A stretch of 64,000 nucleotides of DNA from Blastocatellia bacterium. GTDB taxonomy: Bacteria > Acidobacteriota > Blastocatellia > Chloracidobacteriales > JADJPF01. Shown one piece after another: positions 18,701 through 29,575 of this stretch; position 1 is the stretch's first letter; every line of letters starts with the position of its first letter. A program made the position numbers and the translations under genes. The notes under the pieces are model-generated. The model did no database searches. It saw only the letters and a list, made by a program, of their open reading frames with translations, and had not been told where the DNA came from. The stretch lies in NCBI GenBank assembly GCA_016713405.1, contig JADJPF010000010.1:1-64000 (forward strand), given 5' to 3'.

Positions 18701-21700
18701 TCAAGATTACCGGGCTAACAGCAATGACAAGACAGCTTTAGCTTATAAACTTGGTGCAATTTATGAAGGTAAAAATGATTGGAAACAAGCAATAAATGAA
18801 TATGTTAGCGTGTTGTCTGAAGTGGGCCCGGGTCGGGATGTTGTAATTAAACGTTTAGTCCAACTTACACCACGCCGAGATTTTGCCCAAGTTATAGCAC
18901 GAAGCTATCAACAACAATCAAGCTCTAGTCCTGATAATTGGTTGCTAGCATTAGGTTTTAGTGAATATTTAAGATCATCTGGACAGGAAACCCAAGCAGA
19001 TAATTTACTGCGCGATCAAGTTGCACAACGTAAAGATTTAGAATTTCTAGAAACTGCACGAGATATTTTTCATCGAGAAGGCTTATCAGCAGATGAGGAA
19101 AGCACTATTTTACGTTTATCACAACTAGCACGAGATGAGCGCGAAGCAATGAAATATCGCTTACAGCTAGGTGCTTTTTATGAGCAAAAACGCAATTTAG
19201 ACAAAGCTAGCGCGATTTTTGATCAATTATTGGCTGAATATCCTAGTAATTTAGGTGTAATCCAAGAAGCATCACAATACTATAGCCGTAGCGGTTTAGT
19301 TGATAAATCTATCGCGCTATATAAACAAACCATTAACCGCGCACAAGGTGATTATCGTCGTCAATTTACCCTGCAACTTGCTAATAGATTGGAAAAAGCA
19401 AACAAATTAGCTGAAGCAGAGGAAGTTTTACGTGCTTGGTATAAGGATAATCCTTTAGATAATGAATTTTTCCGTAATTTAGTTTCTTTGTTAGGTAAAT
19501 CTAATAAACAAGATGATTTAGTCGAACTTTATAAAGCAGCATTAAAACAACCTGCAACAAGTGGTTTAGAAGGTGATGAAGCTAAATTTTATGTGATCAA
19601 TGTCCGGCTAGCAATGATTGAAACTCTAGCTAAACTAAATCGTCATAGCGAAGTTGTAGACCAATATATTGAAGTAATTAACCGTCAATTTGATAATAGC
19701 GCGGTTATAGATGCAGCTTTTCGTTATGCTCAAGCTAATAATCAATTAGAGCGTTTTACTAAATACTATGAAGATCTTTCAAAGAAATCTAATAAAGATT
19801 ATCGCTGGAATTTAGTTTTATCCTCGATTTATGGAGCTAATGGAGATGTAACTAAGCAAATAGACCAATATAAGTTTGCTTTAGTGAATGAACCTCAACG
19901 CTTAGACTTACGCACTACACTAGCAGAACTTTACACCCGTGAACAAAGATATGATGAAGCTGTTACAGCCTTAAAACGTAACTTTGACATAGATGGCAAT
20001 AATCCAGAATGGTTAACCAAAATTGCTATTGTCCAGATCCAAGCAGGAAAACCAGATGCAGCAGTAGCAACTTTGCGGGATGGTCTATCACGTAATCCTA
20101 AAGTTACAGCTTCATTGTTGTTTGGTGCTGGAAAATTATTGGCAGATCGTGGTTATACCAAACAAGCTTTTGATTTTTATAAAGATGCTATTGCGTTAGT
20201 CAGATCTAAACCTACTCAAGAATACGTAGGTACAGAGCAAGTTTCTGATTATGGTTTAGCACTGCTAAAAAATACTAGTCCAGTAGCTACTTATAAAGAA
20301 TTAAAAGACCTAGAAAATATGCTAAGGGCTATTCCTGGCGAGGAAGACGGAAATAACAATGCTGCTAACTCAAAATATGCTGTAGAAAGTTTTCTAAGAG
20401 ATAGATTTGGCAGTCAAATATTAGCAATTACTTCACCAAAAGCGTTTAGACTTAGCTGACTTACTAGCTACCTCAGTAAAAAATATTAAGGGTTATGATA
20501 ATGATAGTGAAACAGAGTTAAGAAAAGTTCTTTCACTGGCTGAAGCTGGCGGACTAACAGAGCTACAAGAAAATTTATTAGGTAAAATGAAAGAGCTTTC
20601 TGTTAATGCTTCTGTCAGCAAATATTACAACAATGTAATAGCTTTAATGGGCTTTTATGAGCGATATGGTTTATATGCAAAAGCCGCTGAAATGCTACAA
20701 AATGAAAGAAAACTTGGACGTTGGCAAACCAGAAAAGATCAACAAACTGCTATTGATTGGGATAGAACCTATTATGAGCTAACATCTGAATATTGGCAAA
20801 AGGCGGGAATGGCTGATAAAGAACTTGCCTTGCTATCAGAGTATTATATTTCTCGCTCTGGTGAAGCTACTACAGATAATAACTTATTAATTCAACGCTA
20901 TTTTACTTTGCTTGTTGAGTTAAATAAGGTTGATGAACTTAAGCAAATTGCGGCTAAGTCTAATCCTTATCAACTACAATTAATTAACTTTTTAATTCTA
21001 AAGCGTGATAAAGATTTAGCAATACAAGCTATTGAAAATAGTAAGTTTAGCCAAGCTTGGAAAGCTTCAAGACGCGCTCAAGTTGGGCTTTATTTCCAAG
21101 ATACAAGTAGCAATGTAGAAAAATCTTTCCAAAGTGCTTTGGACATAAAAACTATAGGTCAGATGGTTTTAGCTCCTCCAAATGGAGATAAAGTTTTAAT
21201 TGGGTCTGATTGGTATTCAGCAGCTTCTAATTATGGTGTTTGGCTAAGTTTATCTACTGATAAAGCTAGCCAATCCCGCAAGTATATTATTGCTAGGGCA
21301 GAAGATAAGCCCCAAGCGGCAGTTGCTCAACTTGAGCTAGCTAATTTTTATATCAACAGCAAAACATTTGATTTAGCTGAGCAACATTTAACTTTAGCTG
21401 GCGAGTTAGCACCAAATTCACCTGCAATAATTGTTGCACAAGGTAATTATCATTTTATGCAAGGAAATCGAGATAAAGCTTTAGCTAGCTGGAATAGTCT
21501 GATTGCTAAAAGAAATTCTGGGCTACTGCAATATACTAGCTATTTTGATGCTTTGGCTTCGCACAATTTAACAGAACAAGCATTACCAGTCGTTGGACGT
21601 TTTCTTTCTAAAGCTTTAACTAAAGTAAATTGGGATAGTTTATCTCCATTTATTAGAAAAGTTGCTATTGCTGGTAAAACTCCTGCATTAAGTAACGCGG

Positions 21701-23436
21701 TTGCAGATATGTTTTATCAAGTAATTCGGGATAATCCTAATAACTTAAAATTAGGTCAAATGTTGATTCAAGAAGACTTGCTTACTTCAGTAGGTGCAAA
21801 AACTATTCTCTTCCGAGTCATGCTAGAGCGTTATCAAGAAACTTTGTTAGCAGTTAATAGCACTGGTGGAACTTATCGAGACGGGGAATATTACTATGGT
21901 GAAAGTGCAAAAAATCTTTTAGATCAACATGAAAGAAAATTTATTGATTTTCTAATTGGGCAAAGCCAATTTGACCATGCAAAACAAAATATCCGTTATA
22001 TGCAGGAATCACATAATGATCTTTCCTTACCTGCAACTCCTGAATGGATGGAAATGGCTCAAGCTGCAATTGAGCTAAGGACTAAAAATGTTGATGGAGC
22101 TATTGCATTAATAAGGCGTTATGTAGGTTTAGATAGGTCTTCAAGCGAAAGCATTGCAGATGACCGTTATCTAAAGGCTTACACCTTGTTAGTTAATGAA
22201 AAACAAGCAGAAGCGGCTGATCAGATTTTATATGATTACTACCAAAACAATTGAGAATTGGACAAGGAACAATTGCCAATTATAGTGGCATTGCTGGTGT
22301 TGAATTTCGCCGTGGACGTAGCAAGGAAGCTTAGAATTTTTACAAAGAATGGTAGCAATTATTGGCACGGATCAAGCTTTAATTAGTGCTGGAAACTAGC
22401 AGAAAGCTATGGTTTTCATAAAGAAGCTTTTAATTGGCGGGAAAAGGCTGCAAAACTTAACCCATCTCTTGGAGAAAACCGCTTAGAGTTAGCTAGAAAT
22501 GCTTCTTTAGTTGGACAAAATCAAGTAGCAGTAGATTTACTTAAATTATTAATTGAAAATCGAGAGACTGATAACACACTCCGCGCCCAAGCAATAGCCT
22601 TAATTCCTACTGTAGCGGGAAAAGATGCTAGCAATATGTTAGCTACTTTTCAAAATAACCCAGACTATTCTGCTCAACTTGTAACTGCTGGATTACTTAT
22701 TGCAACAAATCGCAAAGCTGAAGCACGAACAATTTTGCAACAATCTGGGAAATTAACAACGGCTGCACAAGCTAGATTAATGTTAGCGGCTTTAGAAGTT
22801 TCTGAAGCAACTGCTAATGCTAAATTTGCTTTACAAAATGCACTTTATAGTGATGGAAAATCTGTAATTAGAGAAGCGATAGCTTTTAATCAAGATGATC
22901 CTCGTGCTGTGTTGGTAGAGACTTTTATTAATAATAATCAACTTAATGCAGCACTAGCATTTTCTCCAATTCAAGTAAAACGAGAAATGCTAGTAGATGA
23001 AGATAGTGAAGAATACTATGAAGAAAATAATTCCAGTGATTCTAGCGACTCAACAAGACTTCGTAGCTTTAATTATGAACAAGTAATAATTATTGATAAC
23101 AAAGCTAAATACTTCACTTTAGGGGAGCTTGCCCGCCAACGTCGGGAAGCTACCGAAGCAAAATTGCTAGGATCGCTTGTTGATGTTGCAATTAAAGTTG
23201 GAGACTTAAACCAAGCAGTTTCTTTAATTAAGACTTATCAAGCAAAAGTTAATAGTCCAGAGCAATTTAGCTTACTGGAAGGAAAACGCAAAGTTTTAGT
23301 TGCACAATTAAATAGCACTCAAGTAATTGAACAAGAGTCGCTAAAACTAGGTACAGAGTTAACTCAATCTGTTTTAGACCAACAATTAACTAAATCAATA
23401 GGTGAAACTAACATATCATCAGAGGAAGGTTTATAA
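15786..23436 (+). CDS. Giant secreted TPR protein (about 2550 aa), four frameshifts
   Basis: AGGAGG precedes ATG 15786. A signal peptide (LLSVIFTVLIISTLSPQA) leads into almost uninterrupted helical TPR-type repeats, for example AINVLDTYQGRYPEELRYFL and AEEVLRAWYKDNPLDNEFF. The reading breaks at 20459, 22254 and twice more before 22636. Each break is explained by one base in a short homopolymer: an extra A at 20438-20441, a missing T at 22251, a missing T at 22331, a missing A at 22393. Correcting them gives a length divisible by three and 2550 residues. TPRs are protein-binding superhelices; this one would be a large periplasmic or surface scaffold. Its position between a VIT-vWA protein and a further secreted protein suggests a shared complex. 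Confidence 0.82.
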
Positions 23437-23440
23437 ACTT

Positions 23441-25303
23441 ATGAGAAATAAAATAACATTTCTTTTACTGTTATTTGTTTTAACAAGTGCTTTAGCAATG
23501 GCTGGTGATACGGTTGCACCAAATATAGCTAGTATGTTTACGTTAGCTAATCTAATGCCTAAAGGCGCGTTAGTTTATGTTCAATCTAAAGATTTAACTA
23601 GTCAGTTAAAAGCTTGGTATCTTTCACCAGCACATAAACGCTATTTTGCTAGTAGCAATTACAATGCTTTTTCGCAATCCCGCTTATTCTTAAAATTTCA
23701 AGAGCGAGTACAAGAATTTGAAGCGGCAACAGGAATTGTTTTAAGTGAAGAAGGTTTTGCTAGCGTTGTTGGCGGTGAATCAGCATTGGCACTTTATGAT
23801 ATTGGGGAACTAGAATTTGTTTTTGCTACAGAACTTCCACAAGCTAAACTAGCAAGCTCAATTCTTGCTCAAAAAGGCGATAAATTATCAACTCGTAAAA
23901 CGGCTGGCGTGACATATTACTTAAAATCTATGAAGGCGGAAGACGGGGCAGAGAATCGGACTTTTGTTATTGCTATTGTTGGTAGTCGGGGGATTGTTAC
24001 AACAAGCGAAGTTTTAATGCAGCGTGCGTTAAAAAATAACGCTGATGCTAAGTCTGAGGATAAATTATTAGACACAGTTTTAGATTCAGCAAAAGAAGCA
24101 GAAGGTTTTACTGCTCATGACGTGACTTTATGGCTAGATCAGACTGTATTAAATAAAGACAGATATTTTAGAAATTATTGGATTCACAATAACTTAGCAG
24201 AGTTAAAAGATATAAATAAAGTGCTAATTGACTTAGAGATTGCTAGCGATAAGTTGTTAGAAAAGCGTTGGCTATTTAATAGTGAGATTGCCGCTAGCAC
24301 AAAAGAATCTAGTCTTGAGCAACTACTTAAATTTGCTCCAAATAGTGCGCAACTTGTAAGCGTTCGCCAAGCAGATGGTAAGAATATAAATCAAACTTTA
24401 GATGCCGTAATTTTTGGGCCAAAAAGAGCAATTGCACCATTAGAGGCTGGTTATAATCCTGCTACTTCAGAATCAACTTCTGAAGATGGAGAAGAGCCAA
24501 CTAATAGCCCTTATCAACGCTATATTTCTTTAGATCAACGATTTGACCAAGATATTGACAGCCCAGAATTAAGTGTAAATAAAACTATATCTGATAGTGA
24601 GAGTAAGTTTTTTGCTGCTTTATCTGAAGTGTTAGCACAAGCTAAACCTGTAAGATTTGCCTTATTTGCTGAACCACAAGTAGAAACAAATAGCTCCTTT
24701 GTTAGTTTTAATCGTGCCGTTATTGTGGAGTTTGAAAAGTCAGACAGTTTATCTAAAGAAAAACTAGAGAAATTAATTTCTGATGAATTAAAACAAAGAT
24801 TTGTAGTTACAGGAAATAATGTAAATTTTAACTGGCAAACTGGCGCAGATAATAGTCGCAGCCTTTCACGAGTGTTAATTGAGCATGGAGGAGCTTATTT
24901 GCTAGAAAAAAATTACTTGATTTTTGCTAACTCAGAAAATTACTTAATAAAATTAATAACTAGTTCTAAAACTCCTAATAGCGAAAAATTAACCACTAGC
25001 CCAAATTTAACACGTTTTGCTTTGGTACGTGTTCGAGGTAGCAAGAGTCCATTTGATAAATTAATGCGTAGATTAGACGGACTTGGCTTGTCAACTACTC
25101 CTATAAAGCAAAATAATAATCAAAATGCTGAATCAGAAGATTCTGAAGTAGATACATCAAGCGGCTCGGATTTGTTATTTAGCCAAAATATTTCTAGTTT
25201 GATTGGTGTGGTAGCGGATGTCAATTTAGCCACTTTGGAACAAACTACTAGTAATGGCGTGATTAAAGAACAAGTTAGCTATCGCTTTGCTGGTAAAAAA
25301 TAA
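23441..25303 (+). CDS. Secreted protein of unknown function (DUF3352-like)
   Basis: I place the start at ATG 23441, ten bases after AGAGGAAGG; an upstream in-frame ATG (23402) overlaps the previous gene and lacks a signal sequence. The 620-residue product begins with a signal peptide (ITFLLLLFVLTSALAMAGD). Blocks such as MPKGALVYVQSKDLTSQLKA, FASVVGGESALALYDIG and VIAIVGSRGIVTTSEVLM resemble secreted proteins of the DUF3352 type that test gain or loss of a small-molecule or lipid pocket; this assignment is weak. A low-complexity acidic stretch (about 355-380, and 555-575) separates two similar halves. It is cotranscribed with the giant TPR gene, 4 bp apart. Confidence 0.7.
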   Translation: MRNKITFLLLLFVLTSALAMAGDTVAPNIASMFTLANLMPKGALVYVQSKDLTSQLKAWYLSPAHKRYFASSNYNAFSQSRLFLKFQERVQEFEAATGIVLSEEGFASVVGGESALALYDIGELEFVFATELPQAKLASSILAQKGDKLSTRKTAGVTYYLKSMKAEDGAENRTFVIAIVGSRGIVTTSEVLMQRALKNNADAKSEDKLLDTVLDSAKEAEGFTAHDVTLWLDQTVLNKDRYFRNYWIHNNLAELKDINKVLIDLEIASDKLLEKRWLFNSEIAASTKESSLEQLLKFAPNSAQLVSVRQADGKNINQTLDAVIFGPKRAIAPLEAGYNPATSESTSEDGEEPTNSPYQRYISLDQRFDQDIDSPELSVNKTISDSESKFFAALSEVLAQAKPVRFALFAEPQVETNSSFVSFNRAVIVEFEKSDSLSKEKLEKLISDELKQRFVVTGNNVNFNWQTGADNSRSLSRVLIEHGGAYLLEKNYLIFANSENYLIKLITSSKTPNSEKLTTSPNLTRFALVRVRGSKSPFDKLMRRLDGLGLSTTPIKQNNNQNAESEDSEVDTSSGSDLLFSQNISSLIGVVADVNLATLEQTTSNGVIKEQVSYRFAGKK

Positions 25304-25304
25304 A

Positions 25305-25520
25305 ATGTTTCCTAATGGTATACAAATTTTTATAGGTATTGAACAAAGTGATTCAACAGGCTATGAGCCTGTAGGGTCTTTTATTACTGGTACACCAGAA
25401 TATTTAACAGCTTTGCAATATGCTCGTGAACGAGCCGAAGAACTAGCAGAGGAATATCCAGATGAAAATCAGTGGTATGCTTTTGTATCAGATGAGTTTG
25501 GGAGGAGAATTATTTTATAA
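25305..25520 (+). CDS. Small conserved hypothetical protein
   Basis: The start at ATG 25305 lies one base after the preceding TAA, giving 71 residues (MFPNGIQIFIGIEQSD...). The sequence is acidic, without membrane segments or cysteine motifs, and has the look of a compact alpha/beta protein: a beta-rich N-terminus, then a helix ALQYARERAEELAEEYP. The next gene begins immediately at 25521, so translation is coupled. Function is unknown. Confidence 0.65.
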   Translation: MFPNGIQIFIGIEQSDSTGYEPVGSFITGTPEYLTALQYARERAEELAEEYPDENQWYAFVSDEFGRRIIL

Positions 25521-26174
25521 ATGCAAGTAAAAAGTTTTTTGATTTTATCTTTGGTTTTATCCTTAAATTTAATGGCTTGTAAGAATCAAGATCCAGGTGG
25601 TACAACTACAGTTTCAACCCCTACACCAACCCCTACTTTTAAGATGCCTGAAGTAGATGAGATTAAAGAAAATACTTATGAAAGATTTTCTAAAGCAACT
25701 GAAGACTCAGAATACTTAAAATTAGTTGAAAGAGGTGAAATAGAGTGGGTTAAAGATATACTCTCTAAAAAAGAAACTAATGTAAATGAACGGGATAAAG
25801 GAAATCGTAGTGCTTTAATTATTGCTGCTAAAGAAGGCTATATAGATTTAAGTAAAGTGTTATTAGAAGCAAAAATAGATGTTAATCTACAAGATGTCGC
25901 TGGAAATACTGCTTTAATGCATGCTGTTAGTAGAAATAACAAAGAATTAGTAGATTTACTACTTGAAAATAAAGCAGATGTCAACATAGTTGATAGTATG
26001 GGTATTTCACCTTTGATGAAAGCGGCAGGCAATGGGCGCAATGATTTAGTAGAAAAACTACTTACTAAAGGTGCTAATGCTAAAGGTAAAGCAAAGAATG
26101 GTTGGACAGTATTGCAATTTGCTGAACCTTACCCAGAAACAATAGCAATGCTAAAAAAAGCTGGGGCTAAATAA
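25521..26174 (+). CDS. Ankyrin-repeat lipoprotein
   Basis: This 217-residue protein begins with a signal peptide and lipobox LMAC (mature Cys near residue 20), so it should be lipidated at the envelope. A proline/threonine linker (TPTPTPTF) follows. About four ankyrin repeats fill residues 70-215, with signatures NRSALIIAAKEGYIDLSKVLL, GNTALMHAVSRNNKELVDLL and GISPLMKAAGNGRNDLVEKL. Ankyrin repeats bind proteins. The ATG directly abuts the stop codon of the previous gene. The partner is unknown; the secreted TPR and vWA products of the same run are candidates by position only. Confidence 0.9.
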   Translation: MQVKSFLILSLVLSLNLMACKNQDPGGTTTVSTPTPTPTFKMPEVDEIKENTYERFSKATEDSEYLKLVERGEIEWVKDILSKKETNVNERDKGNRSALIIAAKEGYIDLSKVLLEAKIDVNLQDVAGNTALMHAVSRNNKELVDLLLENKADVNIVDSMGISPLMKAAGNGRNDLVEKLLTKGANAKGKAKNGWTVLQFAEPYPETIAMLKKAGAK

Positions 26175-26181
26175 TTAAAAA

Positions 26182-26589
26182 ATGTCTGGGCCAGAGCGAG
26201 AAGAACCAAAACTTTGTCAAAAGTGCCAAGAATGGCTTTGTTCTAGTAAAGATGCTTATTGTGCTTATTGTGGTACAGCTTTAGTAGTAATTAAACTTTC
26301 TGAAGAAAACTTGGTTCTTTCTCCTGCTGGGGCAGTTCTAAATATTTCTAACTCAGGACTATTTAAGCTTTATTGGGCAGCAGAGGTGCTTAGTCCAGAA
26401 CCAGGCATAGCAAATTATTTCTCTATTCGTCCTGATTATGGTTCTATTGCACCTAATAACGAACAAGCTTTTTTGGTTCGCCTAACTAATCAAAAAACTA
26501 AAAATTTACGTGCAGAAATAGAAATAGCCTCTAATGATCCTCATCGTCCAATTGTAATAATTCCTCTACTAATGGAAGAAATTGCTTAA
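26182..26589 (+). CDS. Zinc-ribbon protein with Ig-like (ASH/Hydin-type) domain
   Basis: This 135-residue protein has a four-cysteine zinc ribbon (CQKC, CAYCG) at residues 12-35. A beta-sandwich of the ASPM-SPD2-Hydin style follows (LSPAGAVLNISNSG, FSIRPDYGSIAPNNEQAFLVRL, IASNDPHRPIVIIPLL). It starts 8 bp after the ankyrin gene and its TAA overlaps the next gene's ATG by one base. The combination of ribbon and Ig-like domain matches other zinc-ribbon proteins of this gene run. It has no signal peptide, so it is probably cytosolic. Function is unknown. Confidence 0.75.
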   Translation: MSGPEREEPKLCQKCQEWLCSSKDAYCAYCGTALVVIKLSEENLVLSPAGAVLNISNSGLFKLYWAAEVLSPEPGIANYFSIRPDYGSIAPNNEQAFLVRLTNQKTKNLRAEIEIASNDPHRPIVIIPLLMEEIA

Positions 26590-27856
26590 TGACATATTTA
26601 GCAGAAAGACTTTTTTGCTCTAATCCTCTTTGTGAAACTATTTTAGTTAGTAAACTTGACCGTTGCCCTCGGTGCCAAGAATCACAACATTATTGTCCAA
26701 ATTGTCAATCTAGTTTAAGAGTTTTATCAAGGTTTTGTCGTAACTGTGGTAATATTTTAAGAAAAGATTATGCAGTAGAACATCCTGATTTAAGGCTTCG
26801 TCCTAGCCAAAACATTAGTGTAACGGTTAAATCAATTTTTCATTTAGATTGGGAAATTGATTTAGAAACAGAAATGACAGCTAGCCCACTAATAGCACGA
26901 GGAATAGTAGTTTTAACTTTGGCAAGTGGGCATATTTTAATTTTGGATGAATCTGACGGACAAGTCCGCAAAGAACTTGCTACTAACCCACCGCTTAGTT
27001 TTACACCAATTATTACAGATAATTTACTAATTGTTGCTACTAGAGAAGGGGTTATTGCTTTTGATTTAATTGCAGCACTTTATGGAAATTTGTCACGTGG
27101 TGGATTAAGAGCTTGGCAATATCAGCTAAATGCTGATGAACAGGTGACTAAACCGCTACTAGCTACAATTGATCGAGTGATTGCAGTAGTAAAATCTAAT
27201 CAACAAACTAAGCTAATTTTTTTAGATAAAAAACGGGAAAATTGCAAAGTGAGATAACTTTGCAAACGGATAAAACTACAAATCCTTACTTAAAAGGAAA
27301 AGAGCTTTTTATAGCTACTAAAAATGGAGCAATAATAGCTATAGATATTACCCAGGCTAAAATTATTGCCAGCACTCAAGCTGGTCGTGGTGTTGATACT
27401 AATATTTCTCCAGTAAGTATTAATAATAATTTATTATTTGTTTTAGGAGATGGACGGATTTGGAGTTGCCAAACAGAAGAATTGGCTACCAACAAACTTT
27501 CGCTACAAGCTTTTGGTGATACAGGCGGACTACTGATTAATGCTTTATCGGCTAATAATAAATATTTAGTAGTTTCACATGGTTTTGGTATTGCAGTTTA
27601 TGACAAATATGGAAAAAAAGTCTGGGATACACAACTAGATGCTAATTCTATTTCTTCTCAAGCTTTGATTGTAGATGATTGGGCTTGGGTCATTGATGAT
27701 AGTGGAATAATGTTTTTCTTTCATATAGCGTCTTCTGTTCCAAAACTACGTCAAAGAGTTTTTCAATATGCTGTCTCGTTGCCTAGTATTTTAACGCAAG
27801 ATCGTTTAATTTGTAGTAACCGTTTAGCTCAAGTCAAAATTTATCGTTTGGATTAA
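26589..27856 (+). CDS. Double zinc-ribbon plus PQQ-type beta-propeller protein; one frameshift
   Basis: The ATG at 26589 overlaps the previous stop. The N-terminal 60 residues carry two zinc ribbons (CSNPLC..CPRC and CPNC..CRNCG). The rest is a propeller of WD/PQQ-like blades (ASPLIARGIVVLTLASGHILILDE, then GREGVIAFDL-type strands). A frame change occurs in the A run at 27228-27233: seven A would give DKKTGKLQSEITL and continue to the stop at 27854. The joined product is 422 residues. No signal peptide is present. Such ribbon-propeller proteins may be protein-interaction hubs; the cofactor is not evident. The second half continues with blades up to VKIYRLD. Confidence 0.75.
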
Positions 27857-27888
27857 TCAAAAAAACTACAATAAATTATATTTAATCT

Positions 27889-29529
27889 ATGAAGTATTTT
27901 TCAGGATTATTACTTTTATTATTTTTATTAGTTCCTTGTGCATTAGCACAACCAACAACTGCACGTAACCATATTATTTTATTAGATGGTTCTGGCAGTA
28001 TGAAAGGGCATTATCAAGCAGGACTAAGAGATTGGCTTATTTCACCGCTTCTATCAAGTGGAGTTTTTCAAACTAATGACAGGGTAATACTACGAACTTT
28101 TGATAAACGAGGAAATAAAAATTTTCTTGCTAATGACCCACAACGCCGCTACCAAGGCCAATTTAATAAAGAAGCGGTTTTAACTTCAGTTCCTACTAGC
28201 CAAGACTCAAATGGACAACTTACCGCTATTGCAGAAGGGTTAGAAATAGCTATTGCTGATATTGAGTCTTATAACTGGTCAGGAGATACCTTAATTTGGT
28301 TAATTACAGATAATGTTCAAGATGAAAGTGGGTCGGGAAATGATTCAGTAATTCCATTTTATGAAAAAATTTATACAGATCCAGACTTTCGTAATATTTA
28401 TTTTTTTCCTTTAGTTCGTGAAGGTAGCCCAGGTGCTTTGGTGATGTATATGCTGGATTATGCAAAAAAAGATAACCAATTACCAATGCAAGATTTAATG
28501 GAGGGTGTAAGTAAAGCAATTGGACATAGGGCAGTGCTATTTCGACCAATTCAGCTTTCATCTTTAGAATTAGACCGAAGTGGAATTACTTTAGAAACTG
28601 AAGACGGGGCGACTCAGCCAGTAGAATTAGAAGATGGCGGAATAGTAATTCCTTTAGCTCAAGGGCGTAGTTTAGCAGGTAGAATAAAGTTTAAGTTACG
28701 TTCTAAATTTAAAGAATGGCGTATTGAGCAAGCTAATGTTTCTAATGCAAAGGTAGCAATTGAGCCTTCAGAAGCTTTGGATTTAACAGCAGGGGATAAG
28801 TTAGAGTGGAAACTTGACCCACGAACATTAGATTTAGGGCCGCAAGAAACTAGCAAAAAAGTTTATGTGATAAATCTAGCTAGTGGACGGCAAATTTCAG
28901 CCTTAAAGCCTGCCTTTTGGCAATCTTTTTTTGTTGAGCCTGAAATAAAAGTTAAAGCAAAAATTCGCTTTGAAGTAAAAGATCCTCAATTAAAACTTTC
29001 TTTTTTTGATGATGCAGAGTTGGCTGAGCGTATCCGAAGAGTAAAAGGACTAGAAAAAATAGAAGATTTTCTGCTACCTCGCTCAATTCCAAGTAGTGCT
29101 AGAGAGCTTGCCCTAGAAATTCCTTTGCTAATTAAAGTTCAGCAACCTCCGCGACCTCTTTGGATACTGCTTTTGTTAGGAATAGTTTTTTTAGGTGTAA
29201 GCGTAGGGTTAGTTTTACTAGCTACCTCGCAAACGCAATATAAATTAACTGGGCCGGATGGAGAAAAAATATTAAAGCTTCGCTTAATAGCTACAGTACC
29301 TTTAACTATTGCTCATGAGCAAGCAGGACAATTAACACATCGTTTTGGAAGTTTTCAAGTAAAAACATTTACTCCCTATTTAGTAGATAATGGGTTGACA
29401 GAACAACGACTAAATGACTATAACAATACATTTATACTAACTAACAGCGAAACCAAGCAAATAGCAAATTTCTCTTTAGAATCAATTACAACACAGCAGT
29501 CTGATAAAGAAAATGATTTTAATTTGTAA
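27889..29529 (+). CDS. Membrane-anchored von Willebrand A domain protein
   Basis: A signal peptide (YFSGLLLLLFLLVPCALA) is followed at once by the vWA domain, with an intact MIDAS DGSGSM near residue 33 and WLITDNVQDESG near 145. An Ig-like or beta-rich region spans about 200-400. A single transmembrane helix lies near 424-446 (LWILLLLGIVFLGVSVGLVLL). About 100 residues follow on the cytosolic side. It is 546 residues long. It sits 32 bp after the propeller gene and closes the run that began with the VIT-vWA gene, so two vWA proteins bracket the giant TPR protein. MIDAS-mediated binding to a partner protein is expected; the partner is unknown. Confidence 0.85.
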   Translation: MKYFSGLLLLLFLLVPCALAQPTTARNHIILLDGSGSMKGHYQAGLRDWLISPLLSSGVFQTNDRVILRTFDKRGNKNFLANDPQRRYQGQFNKEAVLTSVPTSQDSNGQLTAIAEGLEIAIADIESYNWSGDTLIWLITDNVQDESGSGNDSVIPFYEKIYTDPDFRNIYFFPLVREGSPGALVMYMLDYAKKDNQLPMQDLMEGVSKAIGHRAVLFRPIQLSSLELDRSGITLETEDGATQPVELEDGGIVIPLAQGRSLAGRIKFKLRSKFKEWRIEQANVSNAKVAIEPSEALDLTAGDKLEWKLDPRTLDLGPQETSKKVYVINLASGRQISALKPAFWQSFFVEPEIKVKAKIRFEVKDPQLKLSFFDDAELAERIRRVKGLEKIEDFLLPRSIPSSARELALEIPLLIKVQQPPRPLWILLLLGIVFLGVSVGLVLLATSQTQYKLTGPDGEKILKLRLIATVPLTIAHEQAGQLTHRFGSFQVKTFTPYLVDNGLTEQRLNDYNNTFILTNSETKQIANFSLESITTQQSDKENDFNL

Positions 29530-29575
29530 TTACTTATTGTTAATAAAAAGTTATTTAAAGACTTAGAAAAGTAAT

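Noticed and set aside
20460..22635. Separate genes for the pieces of the giant TPR protein
   Set aside because: All pieces join in frame by single homopolymer corrections and the pieces lack their own ribosome-binding sites and signal peptides.
27242..27856. Independent propeller gene starting with TTG
   Set aside because: No ribosome-binding site; it continues the upstream protein after a one-base shift in an A run.
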